Made by a program: the position numbers and the translations under genes | Notes under the pieces: model-generated | Seen by the model: the letters and a program-made list of their open reading frames with translations, nothing else | The model's database searches: none | Told to the model about the DNA's origin: nothing | In this document: in pieces, positions 54,893 to 63,837 of the stretch | How positions within the stretch are numbered: position 1 is the first letter of the stretch | Layout of the letters: the number at the start of each line of letters is the position of its first letter | DNA from: Bacillus halotolerans | GTDB lineage: Bacteria > Bacillota > Bacilli > Bacillales > Bacillaceae | Assembly (NCBI RefSeq): GCF_001517105.1 | Contig: NZ_LPVF01000008.1 | Coordinates: 868,001 to 932,000 of the forward strand | Reading direction: 5' to 3' | DNA length: 64,000 bases

Positions 54893-56422
54893 TTGGTACT
54901 TGATCCAAATATCAAAGCACAATTAAATCAGTACATGCAGCTAATTGAGAACGACATTGTTCTCAAAGTGAGTGCAGGTGAAGATGACACTTCTAAGGAC
55001 ATGCTGGCTCTCGTTGATGAGCTGGCTTCCATGTCATCAAAAATTTCAGTTGAAAAAGCTGAATTAAACAGAACGCCAAGCTTCAGTGTGAACCGCGCCG
55101 GAGAAGACACTGGCGTCACTTTCGCCGGTATTCCTCTTGGACACGAATTCACTTCTTTAGTGTTGGCATTGCTGCAAGTGAGCGGCAGACCGCCTAAGGT
55201 AGATCAGAAAGTCATTGATCAGGTGAAGAAGATCAGCGGTGAATACCACTTTGAATCTTATATCAGCCTGACATGCCACAACTGTCCTGATGTTGTACAA
55301 GCTTTAAACATGATGAGCGTGCTGAACCCGAACATTACGCACACAATGATCGACGGTGCGGCATACAAATCAGAAGTTGAAAGCAAAAACATTATGGCAG
55401 TGCCAACGGTTTACCTAAACGGCGAATCCTTCGGAAGCGGCCGTATGACCCTCGAAGAAATTCTTGCGAAAATGGGCAGCGGCGCAGATGCATCTGAGTT
55501 CGCTGATAAAGATCCTTACGATGTTCTTGTTGTCGGCGGCGGACCTGCCGGCGCAAGTGCAGCCATTTATACGGCACGTAAAGGAATCCGCACAGGTGTT
55601 GTCGCTGAACGCTTCGGCGGACAGGTTCTCGACACAATGAGCATCGAAAACTTCATCAGCGTAAAAGCAACTGAAGGACCGAAGCTTGCTGCAAGTCTTG
55701 AAGAGCACGTGAAGGAATATGATATTGATGTCATGAACCTTCAGCGCGCAAAACGCCTTGAGAAAAAAGATTTGTTCGAGCTTGAACTCGAAAACGGTGC
55801 TGTCCTAAAAAGTAAAACAGTCATCCTTTCAACAGGTGCCCGCTGGCGCAATGTCAACGTACCTGGTGAACAAGAGTTCAAAAACAAAGGTGTCGCTTAC
55901 TGCCCGCACTGTGATGGCCCATTGTTTGAAGGCAAAGACGTAGCCGTTATCGGCGGCGGAAACTCTGGTATCGAAGCAGCGATTGATCTTGCAGGTATTG
56001 TCAATCACGTCACTGTGTTAGAGTTCGCGCCGGAACTGAAGGCAGACGAAGTCTTGCAAAAACGTCTCTACAGCCTGCCAAACGTCACTGTACTCAAAAA
56101 TGTACAAACAAAAGAAATCACCGGCGATCAGAGCGTAAACGGCATCACATACACAGACCGCGAAACAGGCGAAGAAAAGCACGTTGAACTCCAAGGTGTA
56201 TTCGTCCAAATCGGTCTCGTGCCAAACACAGAATGGTTAGACGAAACCGTTGAACGCAACCGCATCGGCGAAATCGTAGTCGACAAAAATGGCGCTACAA
56301 GCGTCCCAGGCTTATTCGCTGCCGGCGACTGCACAGACGGTCCTTACAACCAAATCATTATTTCAATGGGATCAGGAGCAACTGCCGCTTTAGGCGCGTT
56401 TGACTACCTAATCCGTAACTAA
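54893..56422 (+). CDS. ahpF: AhpF, alkyl hydroperoxide reductase flavoprotein
   Basis: A 509-residue NADH:peroxiredoxin disulfide reductase. N-terminal tandem thioredoxin-like domain with CHNCPD near 127-132; FAD site [19 protein letters not shown] near 213-231; redox CPHCDGP near 337; NADH site [17 protein letters not shown] near 352-368; [18 protein letters not shown] near the end. Start TTG 54893 with AAGGAGTGCATTCAA. Co-transcribed with ahpC. Confidence 0.96.
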   Translation: MVLDPNIKAQLNQYMQLIENDIVLKVSAGEDDTSKDMLALVDELASMSSKISVEKAELNRTPSFSVNRAGEDTGVTFAGIPLGHEFTSLVLALLQVSGRPPKVDQKVIDQVKKISGEYHFESYISLTCHNCPDVVQALNMMSVLNPNITHTMIDGAAYKSEVESKNIMAVPTVYLNGESFGSGRMTLEEILAKMGSGADASEFADKDPYDVLVVGGGPAGASAAIYTARKGIRTGVVAERFGGQVLDTMSIENFISVKATEGPKLAASLEEHVKEYDIDVMNLQRAKRLEKKDLFELELENGAVLKSKTVILSTGARWRNVNVPGEQEFKNKGVAYCPHCDGPLFEGKDVAVIGGGNSGIEAAIDLAGIVNHVTVLEFAPELKADEVLQKRLYSLPNVTVLKNVQTKEITGDQSVNGITYTDRETGEEKHVELQGVFVQIGLVPNTEWLDETVERNRIGEIVVDKNGATSVPGLFAAGDCTDGPYNQIIISMGSGATAALGAFDYLIRN

Positions 56423-56426
56423 TATG

Positions 56427-56468
56427 AAAAGCCGCTATGCTGCTGAACCGCAGTATAGCGGCTTTTTT
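56427..56468 (+). terminator. Terminator of ahpCF
   Basis: AAAAGCCGCTATGCTG-loop-CAGTATAGCGGCTTTTTT hairpin. Confidence 0.93.
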
Positions 56469-56526
56469 GCCTATCAAAAACCCGAACCAGGCACTTCGGT
56501 TAAGTGCTCGATTTGGGCCATCTGCT

Positions 56527-56690
56527 TTATAATACCTTACCATTCGTATGAATGACTTGTTTGTACCACTCAAATGAATCTTTCTTAAAGCGCTTCATTG
56601 TTCCGTTTCCTTCGTTATTACGATCGACATAATCATGCCGTAGCGCCAATAATGCCCCAAGGCGTATAGCCGATTAAACATAGCTTTTTA
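56527..56690 (-). pseudogene. Remnant of a bglA-type 6-phospho-beta-glucosidase
   Basis: On the minus strand the last 37 codons read HDYVDRNNEGNGTMKRFKKD, then SFEWYKQVIHTNGKVL and a stop. This matches the C-terminus of family 1 phospho-beta-glucosidases (usually RYGFIYVDRDNEGNGTLKR...WYK). Just upstream GYTPWGIIGA appears in another frame, showing a small deletion/frameshift that removed the usual DLVSAST segment. The rest of the gene is absent. In 168 bglA lies near here (remembered). Confidence 0.8.
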
Positions 56691-56937
56691 TTGAGAACTA
56701 TTATACATTAGCAATCCTTTTTCTTTTATTAATATTTCAGTAAAAAAGTGGTGTTCGAAAGTAAAAGATATTAGTGTTGTTACTAGAATGAAACGTCTCA
56801 TCAATTGTCTATGACTTTTGAAGCGAAAGTGTAAATTTAGGTAGTTCGGTATAATCAAATTTCAGTCATTTCTTAAATTAAGGGTTTAACAGGCAAAACG
56901 GCTCTGTTAGTATGGCAACCAAAGGAGGAGGATAATT
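56691..56937. other. AT-rich intergenic stretch upstream of the Gly-rich secreted protein
   Basis: No gene seen. A TATAAT box at about 56850 with a poor -35 may drive the downstream pair. The border between the bglA remnant and this stretch is probably a rearrangement junction. Confidence 0.4.
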
Positions 56938-57442
56938 ATGCAAAGCATAATAAAGCTAACCGAAACTGGCAGCCTTGGTATTCCTAGTAGGCGCCCTAGT
57001 CCTTCCGGTTTTGCCTAATGCTGCAGATGCCGCAGAACCCCAAGCTACATACAAAGTTGAAAACCTCAACGATAGTGTGTTGAAGATGACGTTCGATCAT
57101 GCAGGTGTTCAGCTTGCTGATGGAAATGCTACACTAAAAGATCATGTAACAGGCGAAGAACAAGTTCTCCCTAAAAGCTCAACTGACAAAAATGGTGATC
57201 CTGTTACGCTACAATACGACAAAATCGATCATGGCGTTTTGGTCAAATTCGTAAGCCAAGAACCTGGACAAACCAGCGGTACAGTCAGCACCCAATCGGT
57301 TGGCGGCGGTGCGATAACTGGCGGCGGTACTCTGGGCCTTGCTGGCGCTGCTGTAGGAACATTCACGATACCCGGCATTGGAACTGTAGGTGCTGGTGCC
57401 GTTGGCGGTGCGACGACAGGAGCTGCTGCATCTTGCTTCTAA
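56938..57442 (+). pseudogene. Frameshifted secreted glycine-zipper protein, possible bacteriocin precursor
   Basis: A strong ribosome site (AAAGGAGGAGGATAATT) precedes ATG 56938, but that frame ends after 26 codons. If one C is removed at 56960/56961 the reading becomes MQSIIKLTKLAALVFLVGAL, a good signal peptide, and continues to 57442 as a 167-residue protein; as it stands only the frame from TTG 56975 is open. The mature part has a beta-rich domain (residues about 35-105) and a Gly/Ala-rich tail (GGGTLGLAGAAVGTFTIPGI, then TVGAGAVGGATTGAAASCF) typical of membrane-inserting glycine zippers. A small two-helix protein follows. Frameshift could be real or a sequencing error. Confidence 0.65.
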
Positions 57443-57482
57443 TATAGAACTCTTCTTTCATTAACTATGGAAGGTGGTCGAC

Positions 57483-57644
57483 ATGTACAAAATCATCATT
57501 CCTGCAATACTAGTCATCTTCGCGCTCTGGATACTCTTACAGATTTCACTAGAGATGAGCATCGTTAAGAATCCAATGAACTACTTTATCGTATTTATTA
57601 TCTTTTTCCTCTTTATCAAGATGGTGAAAGAAAAACAACAATAA
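57483..57644 (+). CDS. 53-residue two-helix membrane protein, candidate immunity
   Basis: MYKIIIPAILVIFALWILLQ forms a first membrane helix and NPMNYFIVFIIFFLFIKMVK a second, with a short loop and a basic C-terminus (KEKQQ). Start ATG 57483 is preceded by GGAAGGTGGTCGAC; the gene begins 40 bp after the Gly-rich protein, so they are co-transcribed. Tiny double-helix proteins of this kind commonly give self-protection against co-encoded bacteriocins. That role is inferred from context only. Confidence 0.6.
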   Translation: MYKIIIPAILVIFALWILLQISLEMSIVKNPMNYFIVFIIFFLFIKMVKEKQQ

Positions 57645-57736
57645 TTTGGGCGATGCAAACAGAAAAACATCCTTGCCTTAACAAACTCAGCCAGTCACAT
57701 GCATTAATCTTGATTTAATGATATATAGGTGCGCAT

Positions 57737-57770
57737 AAAAAGCTACTTCACTATGAAGTAGCTTTCTTTA
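57737..57770. terminator. Bidirectional terminator between small-peptide pair and yydJ
   Basis: AAAGCTACTTC-ACTAT-GAAGTAGCTTT hairpin with T-rich flanks on both sides. Confidence 0.85.
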
Positions 57771-58493
57771 TTATATGCCCATTTTGATCCATCTAGTTTT
57801 TGAAAAGCGAAGGATAATCGCATTTATGATAATGATTGAAACTAAATACAAAATAATAAATAAAACATCATTACTCCCAAGTGTCATGTTATCAGATTGC
57901 AGCACTCTTTCTATTCGGGGATACATAGTGTTACCTGCCTCAAAAGGAGCAATGAAACCAAACGTTTTATTGCTTATAGCAACTAAGATAACAGAAGTCA
58001 TCCAATAAACGATACTGACCCCTATACTAATTAATATATTAGGACATAACATGCTTATAGTTCCGATAATTAGAATATACTGCAGTATAACTGCAGAAAA
58101 TAAAAAAAGTAATAACGCAAAATGAGAAAAATCTTGGTACATTAACGATATGATTAGCAGGCCTAGCGTTATAAATACAAAACATTCCAAAAATAAAACA
58201 GCTATCTTTTTATAAAAGAAAGTATAGATATTCTCTCCAATTAATTTGTAAAAGAGAATATTTTTGTTTGAATACTCTCTATTAATAAAGAAAGCTATAA
58301 CAAAAGAAAATAACATCAAACCAAACTGAGTCACAACAGTATAGGAGCTAAAGAAAAACATTTCAGGTGTAACATTGCTGACTTTATCGATTCCAACAAG
58401 TAAAAAATATCCCAGTAAAAATAAAAAAACAAACATTGCTCCTAAAATAATGATAACTTTGTTGCTAATACTCTTTTTAAACTCTAATTTCAT
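57771..58493 (-). CDS. yydJ: YydJ, ABC-2-type permease
   Basis: A 240-residue membrane protein with six predicted helices (about 13-32, 45-68, 92-116, 120-142, 150-172, 208-228) and no enzymatic motif. With YydI it forms the ABC transporter of the epipeptide operon; it is thought to confer self-protection or export. The start lies 20 bp after yydI. AT-rich like the rest of yyd. Confidence 0.9.
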   Translation of the reverse strand: MKLEFKKSISNKVIIILGAMFVFLFLLGYFLLVGIDKVSNVTPEMFFFSSYTVVTQFGLMLFSFVIAFFINREYSNKNILFYKLIGENIYTFFYKKIAVLFLECFVFITLGLLIISLMYQDFSHFALLLFLFSAVILQYILIIGTISMLCPNILISIGVSIVYWMTSVILVAISNKTFGFIAPFEAGNTMYPRIERVLQSDNMTLGSNDVLFIILYLVSIIIINAIILRFSKTRWIKMGI

Positions 58494-58513
58494 CTCAAGC
58501 CCCCACTGTTTTA

Positions 58514-59143
58514 TTACTCATTTATATACACTTCAATTAATTTATCCACTGAATGATATTGTTGAATTTCCTGATGATTAAATATATAATAATACCCTTC
58601 TATCGCCTTTAAATCAGACAAATCATGTGTAATATTAATGATAATCTTATCTGGATTCTCTTGGATATACTTGTTTAGGAAGCCATGAATCTCTATAACT
58701 GTTTTTTTGTCTAATGAATTCGTTATTTCATCTAAAACAATAATATTTTTATCCTCTAATAAAAAGCTGAGCAATTTTAATTTTTGTTTCTGTCCATCAC
58801 TCAAATTTTTGATCAGAACTTTCCCATCAATATTATCCAGATTAAGTAAATGTGCAATTTTATCTATCATTTCTGCATCAAATTTTTCACTCAAAAAGTG
58901 TAATAAAAAGTCCTTAGAAACATCATTAGGAATATTCGACGAGCTGGATATTAAAGAAACATTTTGACGAATATCTCTGCCGATTCTTTTGCTATTATTC
59001 AACAAAAAGTCTTTAGCAAGCTGTGATTTACCAACTCCATTTTTTCCAACAACGTGATTAATTTTCCCGCTCGAAAAATGCAAGTCGGTGTCCTGAAGTA
59101 ACGTTTTGCCTTTCACTTTTAAAGTGTAATTCGCTATATTCAT
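58514..59143 (-). CDS. yydI: YydI, ABC transporter ATPase
   Basis: A 209-residue compact ATPase. Walker A VVGKNGVGKSQ near 32-42, signature LSDGQKQKLKLLSFL near 122-136, Walker B IIVLDEITNSLD near 143-154, switch His in INITHDLSDL near 177-186. Start at ATG 59143 (MNIANYTLKVKGKTLL) with CCTAGGAGTATGTAT; an ATG nine codons upstream is less likely. Partner of YydJ. Confidence 0.9.
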   Translation of the reverse strand: MNIANYTLKVKGKTLLQDTDLHFSSGKINHVVGKNGVGKSQLAKDFLLNNSKRIGRDIRQNVSLISSSSNIPNDVSKDFLLHFLSEKFDAEMIDKIAHLLNLDNIDGKVLIKNLSDGQKQKLKLLSFLLEDKNIIVLDEITNSLDKKTVIEIHGFLNKYIQENPDKIIINITHDLSDLKAIEGYYYIFNHQEIQQYHSVDKLIEVYINE

Positions 59144-59292
59144 ATACATACTCCTAGGAAATATTTGCATAATAATAAAATGTTCTGCCTTGTGATTTGT
59201 TACTAATGTCTAAGCTTTTGAGGTACCTCTTTCGTTTCCAAGCCGGAACCGCAAGAAATGTTTTTAGATGGTTGATTTGGAGATCTTTTACT

Positions 59293-60051
59293 CTAGTTTA
59301 CAATATATAATATCCAATGTACAACTGAATTCACCGCAAGGCCAATCCCTATAATTTGAATCGTAAGAACTAACCAATGATTTGTCTTAAAACGGCTATA
59401 TTCATCTAAGCTCAGAAAAGCTAAGAGAATTTTGTAACCATCAGAATTCAATATTGGAACTAAGTTCCACAATAAAGTAGACGAGAAAAGCATAAATGCC
59501 ATAGTTAATGCTTCACTGGAAAATGTAAATTGATTTATTAATTCTAATGTGTTTATTAAAAGATAATTGATAAACAAGCCAAATAAATGAACGATTATCT
59601 TTTCATTTCTTGATAGCATGTAGGTTTCATTCAATTGGACATAAAAAGCAGGAAATACATAAAAATTCAGTTTGAATCCCACTTTATCAAAGTTTTTCCC
59701 GAAAAATTTTAAGGAATAAATATGTCCCAGTTCATGAAGCACTATATTCATTATAAAGTAAATAACTATAATTATCCACATTTTCCAGCCATAAAATACT
59801 GAGGACAATCCATTTTGCAATTTTATTAAATGAATGTAATTTAATATGAACATGAAAGCCGTAAAGAATAAGAACAAATAAAAAAACTTTGGTGATACTT
59901 TTTCTTTATACATTTTAAAACGTAATAATTGTTCATCTGTAAGTGAATTCAAGCTATTTTTATAGTATTCTCCGCTATTTTTGTCTTTTATAAATATGTT
60001 GTTTTGCACAATCACTTCATATTTTTCATCTTCATACTTTAAAATTTTCAT
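59293..60051 (-). CDS. yydH: YydH, membrane site-2-type metalloprotease
   Basis: A 252-residue membrane protease with about six helices. Zinc site VLHELGHIYSLKFFG (HExxH) near 104-118 and the second motif NLVPILNSDGYKIL near 200 supply the metal ligands of the M50/site-2 protease family. It is thought to process the YydF precursor. Its start overlaps the end of yydG by 20 bp. Confidence 0.9.
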   Translation of the reverse strand: MKILKYEDEKYEVIVQNNIFIKDKNSGEYYKNSLNSLTDEQLLRFKMYKEKVSPKFFYLFLFFTAFMFILNYIHLIKLQNGLSSVFYGWKMWIIIVIYFIMNIVLHELGHIYSLKFFGKNFDKVGFKLNFYVFPAFYVQLNETYMLSRNEKIIVHLFGLFINYLLINTLELINQFTFSSEALTMAFMLFSSTLLWNLVPILNSDGYKILLAFLSLDEYSRFKTNHWLVLTIQIIGIGLAVNSVVHWILYIVN

Positions 60052-60994
60052 TATAGTATTTTTCCATATAAGGATAGAAGTAGTTTATTTTTTCTGCAGA
60101 GTTGAATAAGGAACCACAAACTCCACAAATAGAGGAAAATTCATAAGGAATGTCAAATTCCTCTACCTTATTATTTTCTTTTAAAATATTCAAAAACCAT
60201 TTGAACCCTTCTTTTCTAAGAATAAATAATAGCAAATTAGAATTTAACTTTTCTACGGTTCTTTCAAAACTTTGGTTAAATTCTTCTCTTAAAGTTATTT
60301 TCGTTTCAAAAATAGCAGGAGAACAACATGGATAAATTTCGCCATCATGATGATATACAATATCATATCCGGGACAATGTAAGGAATCTTCATCTTCAAG
60401 ACTGTAAAATTTATGTATGTTTTCTTGCTTAATTCTATTTTTGGCAGCGCCAACTGATATCATTGGAAATTTTGTTATCTTAACACCTAAGATTGAATCT
60501 CCTAACTCCTCTAAAATATGGTTGGACATTTTATCTTTAGTAACCGCCATATTAAGAGAAATATCTATACTGCCTCGGTATTTCCTGCTATGTTCAAAAA
60601 TTCTTTTAACACTGGACGGTTTAACAAATGGAGCATGGTACTCATCATAACTTATAGTCAGTGCTATCACATTTAAAGAGTTCATATCATGAAAGTATTC
60701 CTGAACCTTTTTCTTGCTGATACCCCAAAATCCATTAGAGATCAATGTTATTTGTTTTTCATATGGTTTAATGATTTCCATTAGTTCTTTCAAAAATTTG
60801 TAATCTAAAAAAACTTCCCCACCAGTAAAAGAAATCACTTGAATGGTTTTGTTTTTTGCAAATTCAGTTACTAACTCTCTTATGTATTCTTTTTCCATCC
60901 TAGTTGTTGAAGTTGGTGAACTAGAAAAACAACAATGATCACAGGATGCATTACACCTTGAATCTAAATTGATTGATACTGTTTTATTATACAT
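60032..60994 (-). CDS. yydG: YydG, radical SAM peptide epimerase
   Basis: A 320-residue radical SAM enzyme. Cluster motif RCNASCDHCCFSS (Cys14, Cys18, Cys21 in CxxxCxxC), SAM-site segment ISFTGGEVFLDYKF near 55-68, and C-terminal cysteine groups (HCPGYDIVYHHDGEIYPCC and SICGVCGS) for a second cluster. It converts L-residues of YydF to D-residues. Start at ATG 60994 with TTGGGGGGTATTTC; upstream in-frame codons run into the yydF gap. Confidence 0.94.
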   Translation of the reverse strand: MYNKTVSINLDSRCNASCDHCCFSSSPTSTTRMEKEYIRELVTEFAKNKTIQVISFTGGEVFLDYKFLKELMEIIKPYEKQITLISNGFWGISKKKVQEYFHDMNSLNVIALTISYDEYHAPFVKPSSVKRIFEHSRKYRGSIDISLNMAVTKDKMSNHILEELGDSILGVKITKFPMISVGAAKNRIKQENIHKFYSLEDEDSLHCPGYDIVYHHDGEIYPCCSPAIFETKITLREEFNQSFERTVEKLNSNLLLFILRKEGFKWFLNILKENNKVEEFDIPYEFSSICGVCGSLFNSAEKINYFYPYMEKYYNENFKV

Positions 60995-61050
60995 GAAATA
61001 CCCCCCAACAAATGGTAAAGGAGAGTTAGACTCTCCTTGTACCCCTCTAA

Positions 61051-61200
61051 TTAATGACCACTTCCAAGAATCCAACGACTATCTTGAGATTTTACAAAAT
61101 ACCAAAGATCATTCACTTTTGCTAACTTTTGTGATTCATCTAATAGACCCTTAAATTCTAAGTTTTTCACAGTCTCATTGTTAGTGTTTTCCTTTTTCAT
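61051..61200 (-). CDS. yydF: YydF, epipeptide precursor (variant core)
   Basis: A 49-codon gene too short for most callers. It encodes MKKENTNNETVKNLEFKGLL, then a leader ending KVNDL and the C-terminal core WYFVKSQDSRWILGSGH. In 168 the mature 17-residue epipeptide is WYFVKSKENRWILGSGH with D-Val4 and D-Ile12; both positions are kept here while residues 7-9 differ. Start ATG with AAGGAGGGATAAT upstream and a good promoter 32-60 bp before. The modified peptide perturbs the cell envelope and kills or stresses neighbouring cells. Confidence 0.95.
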   Translation of the reverse strand: MKKENTNNETVKNLEFKGLLDESQKLAKVNDLWYFVKSQDSRWILGSGH

Positions 61201-61231
61201 ATTATCCCTCCTTATCTTCTAATATAAACCA

Positions 61232-61260
61232 ATTATTCCATGTAGATCAATCTATGTCAA
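61232..61260 (-). promoter_or_regulatory. yydF promoter
   Basis: Minus strand -35 TTGACA (61255-61260), 17-bp spacer, -10 AATAAT (61232-61237). Confidence 0.8.
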
Positions 61261-61717
61261 TATTTTGTACCAATAATTCTGAATAATGTTACTAATCTTG
61301 GTATTAAAAGCCCATAGTCTTCTAGACCCTCTAAGCCGAATGATAGGCCATAGATTGATTTAAAACTTCGTAATGAAGATCAAAACATCATTTGACTACA
61401 CTAGTTAAGGGATATACAAATTTTAAGTAGGAAGAAACAAAGGAAACTGCTCCTTCTTAGCTAAGCGAGATTAATAGTGCAAACTACCCCAAATCAGCCT
61501 GCAAGACCTCCTCCATGGATACTGCTGAAAAGCCTTTTTAGCTCTTGCCTAAGCTATCTGGGCATCTCTTTCCCTCGTTTCAATTGTCACAAAAAGCAGT
61601 TATGCGGTACTATCATATAAAGGTCCAATGATAAAAAATAATGTCATACTTTTAAATTCACTTTATCAAGCAAATGCTCATAAATAGGGGTTTATTCTAA
61701 AAAGGGGATGGACAGTT
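61261..61717. other. Noncoding region between yydF and fbp
   Basis: About 450 bp without an intact gene. The part 61480-61590 read on the minus strand gives a charged peptide-like stretch interrupted by a stop (TIETRERDAQIA*ARAKKAFQ), which may be gene debris. The fbp promoter must lie at the right end; TAG at 61685 closes the fbp frame upstream of its start. Confidence 0.4.
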
Positions 61718-63643
61718 TTGGAAAGCAAGTACTTAGATCTACTCGCGCAAAAATACGATTGTGAAGAAAAAGTGGTAACGGAAATCATTAATTTGAAAGC
61801 GATACTGAACCTGCCAAAAGGCACCGAGCATTTTGTCAGTGATCTGCACGGGGAGTATCAGGCCTTCCAGCACGTGCTGCGTAATGGTTCAGGACGAGTC
61901 AAAGAGAAGATACGCGATATTTTCAGCGGTGTCATTTACGATAGAGAAATTGATGAATTAGCGGCGTTGGTGTATTACCCGGAAGACAAGCTGAAGTTAA
62001 TCAAACATGACTTTGACGCGAAAGAAGCGTTAAACGAGTGGTATAAAGAAACGATTAACCGAATGATTAAGCTTGTTTCTTATTGCTCGTCCAAGTATAC
62101 CCGCTCCAAACTCCGCAAAGCACTGCCTGCCCAGTTTGCTTATATTACGGAGGAACTGCTATACAAAACAGAACAAGCTGGCAACAAGGAGCAATATTAC
62201 TCCGAGATCATTGATCAGATCATTGAACTTGGACAGGCTGATAAGCTGATCACCGGTCTTGCTTACAGCGTTCAGCGATTGGTGGTCGACCATCTGCATG
62301 TTGTCGGCGATATTTACGACCGCGGACCGCAGCCGGACAGGATTATGGAAGAATTGATTAACTATCACTCTGTCGATATTCAATGGGGAAATCACGATGT
62401 CCTTTGGATAGGCGCCTACGCCGGTTCCAAAGTATGCCTGGCCAATATTATCCGTATCTGTGCCCGCTATGACAACCTGGATATTATTGAAGACGTGTAC
62501 GGCATCAACCTGAGACCGCTGCTGAACCTGGCCGAAAAATATTACGATGATAACCCATCTTTCCGTCCAAAAGCAGACGAAAACAGACCTGAGGATGAGA
62601 TTAAGCAAATCACAAAAATCCATCAAGCGATTGCGATAATCCAATTCAAGCTTGAGAGCCCGATTATCAAGAGACGGCCGAACTTTAATATGGAGGAACG
62701 GCTGTTATTAGAGAAAATAGATTATGACAAAAAAGAAATCACACTGCATGGAAAAACATATCAACTGGAAAACACCTGCTTTGCGACAATCAATCCGGAA
62801 CAGCCAGATCAGCTATTAGAAGAAGAAGCAGAAGTCATGGACAAGCTGCTATTCTCTGTCCAGCATTCCGAAAAGCTGGGCCGACATATGAATTTTATGA
62901 TGAAAAAAGGCAGCCTGTATTTAAAATATAACGGCAACCTATTAATTCATGGCTGTATTCCAGTTGATCAAAACGGCAATATGGAAACGATGATGATTGA
63001 GGATAAACCGTATGCGGGCCGTGAGCTGCTCGATGTATTTGAGCGGTTCTTACGGGAAGCGTTTGCCCACCCGGAAGAAACCGATGACCTGGCGACAGAT
63101 ATGGCCTGGTATTTATGGACAGGCGAGTACTCCTCCCTCTTCGGAAAACGTGCCATGACGACATTTGAGCGGTATTTCATCAAAGAGAAGGAAACGCATA
63201 AAGAAAAGAAAAACCCGTATTATTATTTACGCGAAGACGAGGCAACCTGCCGAAACATCCTGGCAGAATTCGGCCTCAACCCAGATCACGGCCATATCAT
63301 CAATGGCCATACGCCAGTAAAAGAAATCGAAGGAGAAGACCCAATCAAAGCAAACGGAAAAATGATCGTCATCGACGGCGGCTTCTCCAAAGCCTACCAA
63401 TCCACAACAGGCATCGCCGGCTACACGCTGCTATACAACTCCTACGGCATGCAGCTCGTCGCCCATAAACACTTCAACTCCAAGGCAGAAGTCCTAAGCA
63501 CCGGCACCGATGTCTTAACGGTGAAGCGATTAGTGGACAAAGAGCTCGAGCGGAAGAAAGTGAAGGAAACGAATGTGGGTGAGGAACTGCTACAAGAGGT
63601 TGCGATTTTGGAGAGTTTGCGGGAGTATCGGTATATGAAGTGA
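61718..63643 (+). CDS. fbp: Fbp, class III fructose-1,6-bisphosphatase
   Basis: A 641-residue metallophosphatase-type fructose bisphosphatase (gluconeogenesis) of the Bacillus-specific class III. Phosphoesterase motifs [12 protein letters not shown] near 43-54, [17 protein letters not shown] near 192-208, [13 protein letters not shown] near 220-232, and [16 protein letters not shown] near 528. Start is TTG 61718 with AAAGGGGATGG upstream; an in-frame TAG at 61685 rules out the longer N-terminus that I recall being annotated in 168. Terminator at 63671-63727. Confidence 0.94.
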   Translation: MESKYLDLLAQKYDCEEKVVTEIINLKAILNLPKGTEHFVSDLHGEYQAFQHVLRNGSGRVKEKIRDIFSGVIYDREIDELAALVYYPEDKLKLIKHDFDAKEALNEWYKETINRMIKLVSYCSSKYTRSKLRKALPAQFAYITEELLYKTEQAGNKEQYYSEIIDQIIELGQADKLITGLAYSVQRLVVDHLHVVGDIYDRGPQPDRIMEELINYHSVDIQWGNHDVLWIGAYAGSKVCLANIIRICARYDNLDIIEDVYGINLRPLLNLAEKYYDDNPSFRPKADENRPEDEIKQITKIHQAIAIIQFKLESPIIKRRPNFNMEERLLLEKIDYDKKEITLHGKTYQLENTCFATINPEQPDQLLEEEAEVMDKLLFSVQHSEKLGRHMNFMMKKGSLYLKYNGNLLIHGCIPVDQNGNMETMMIEDKPYAGRELLDVFERFLREAFAHPEETDDLATDMAWYLWTGEYSSLFGKRAMTTFERYFIKEKETHKEKKNPYYYLREDEATCRNILAEFGLNPDHGHIINGHTPVKEIEGEDPIKANGKMIVIDGGFSKAYQSTTGIAGYTLLYNSYGMQLVAHKHFNSKAEVLSTGTDVLTVKRLVDKELERKKVKETNVGEELLQEVAILESLREYRYMK

Positions 63644-63670
63644 GGGATGTGGGTTCAGAGATTAGAAATG

Positions 63671-63727
63671 CTCCCTTAAAGGTAGACAGATGGAAATAAA
63701 AAATCTGTTTGCCTTGGGGAGTTTTTT
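63671..63727 (+). terminator. Terminator of fbp
   Basis: CTCCC-AGGTAGACAGAT-loop-ATCTGTTTGCCTT-GGGGAG followed by six T. Confidence 0.75.
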
Positions 63728-63837
63728 CATGTCTTGAAAATGGCACTCAAAAAAAGACAAAACTAAACACATTCAGAATGTGATCTGGGGAATGCTTAGA
63801 TGAAAGAGGTTGCTAAAGAATATGGCATTCTAACCGA

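Noticed and set aside
56975..57442. Starting the Gly-rich protein at TTG 56975 as a normal 155-residue CDS
   Set aside because: No ribosome site precedes this TTG and it would remove the basic N-region of the signal peptide; a frameshift from ATG 56938 explains the data better.
61480..61590. A small gene on the minus strand upstream of fbp
   Set aside because: The peptide-like frame is interrupted by a stop and has no start or ribosome site; at most it is debris.
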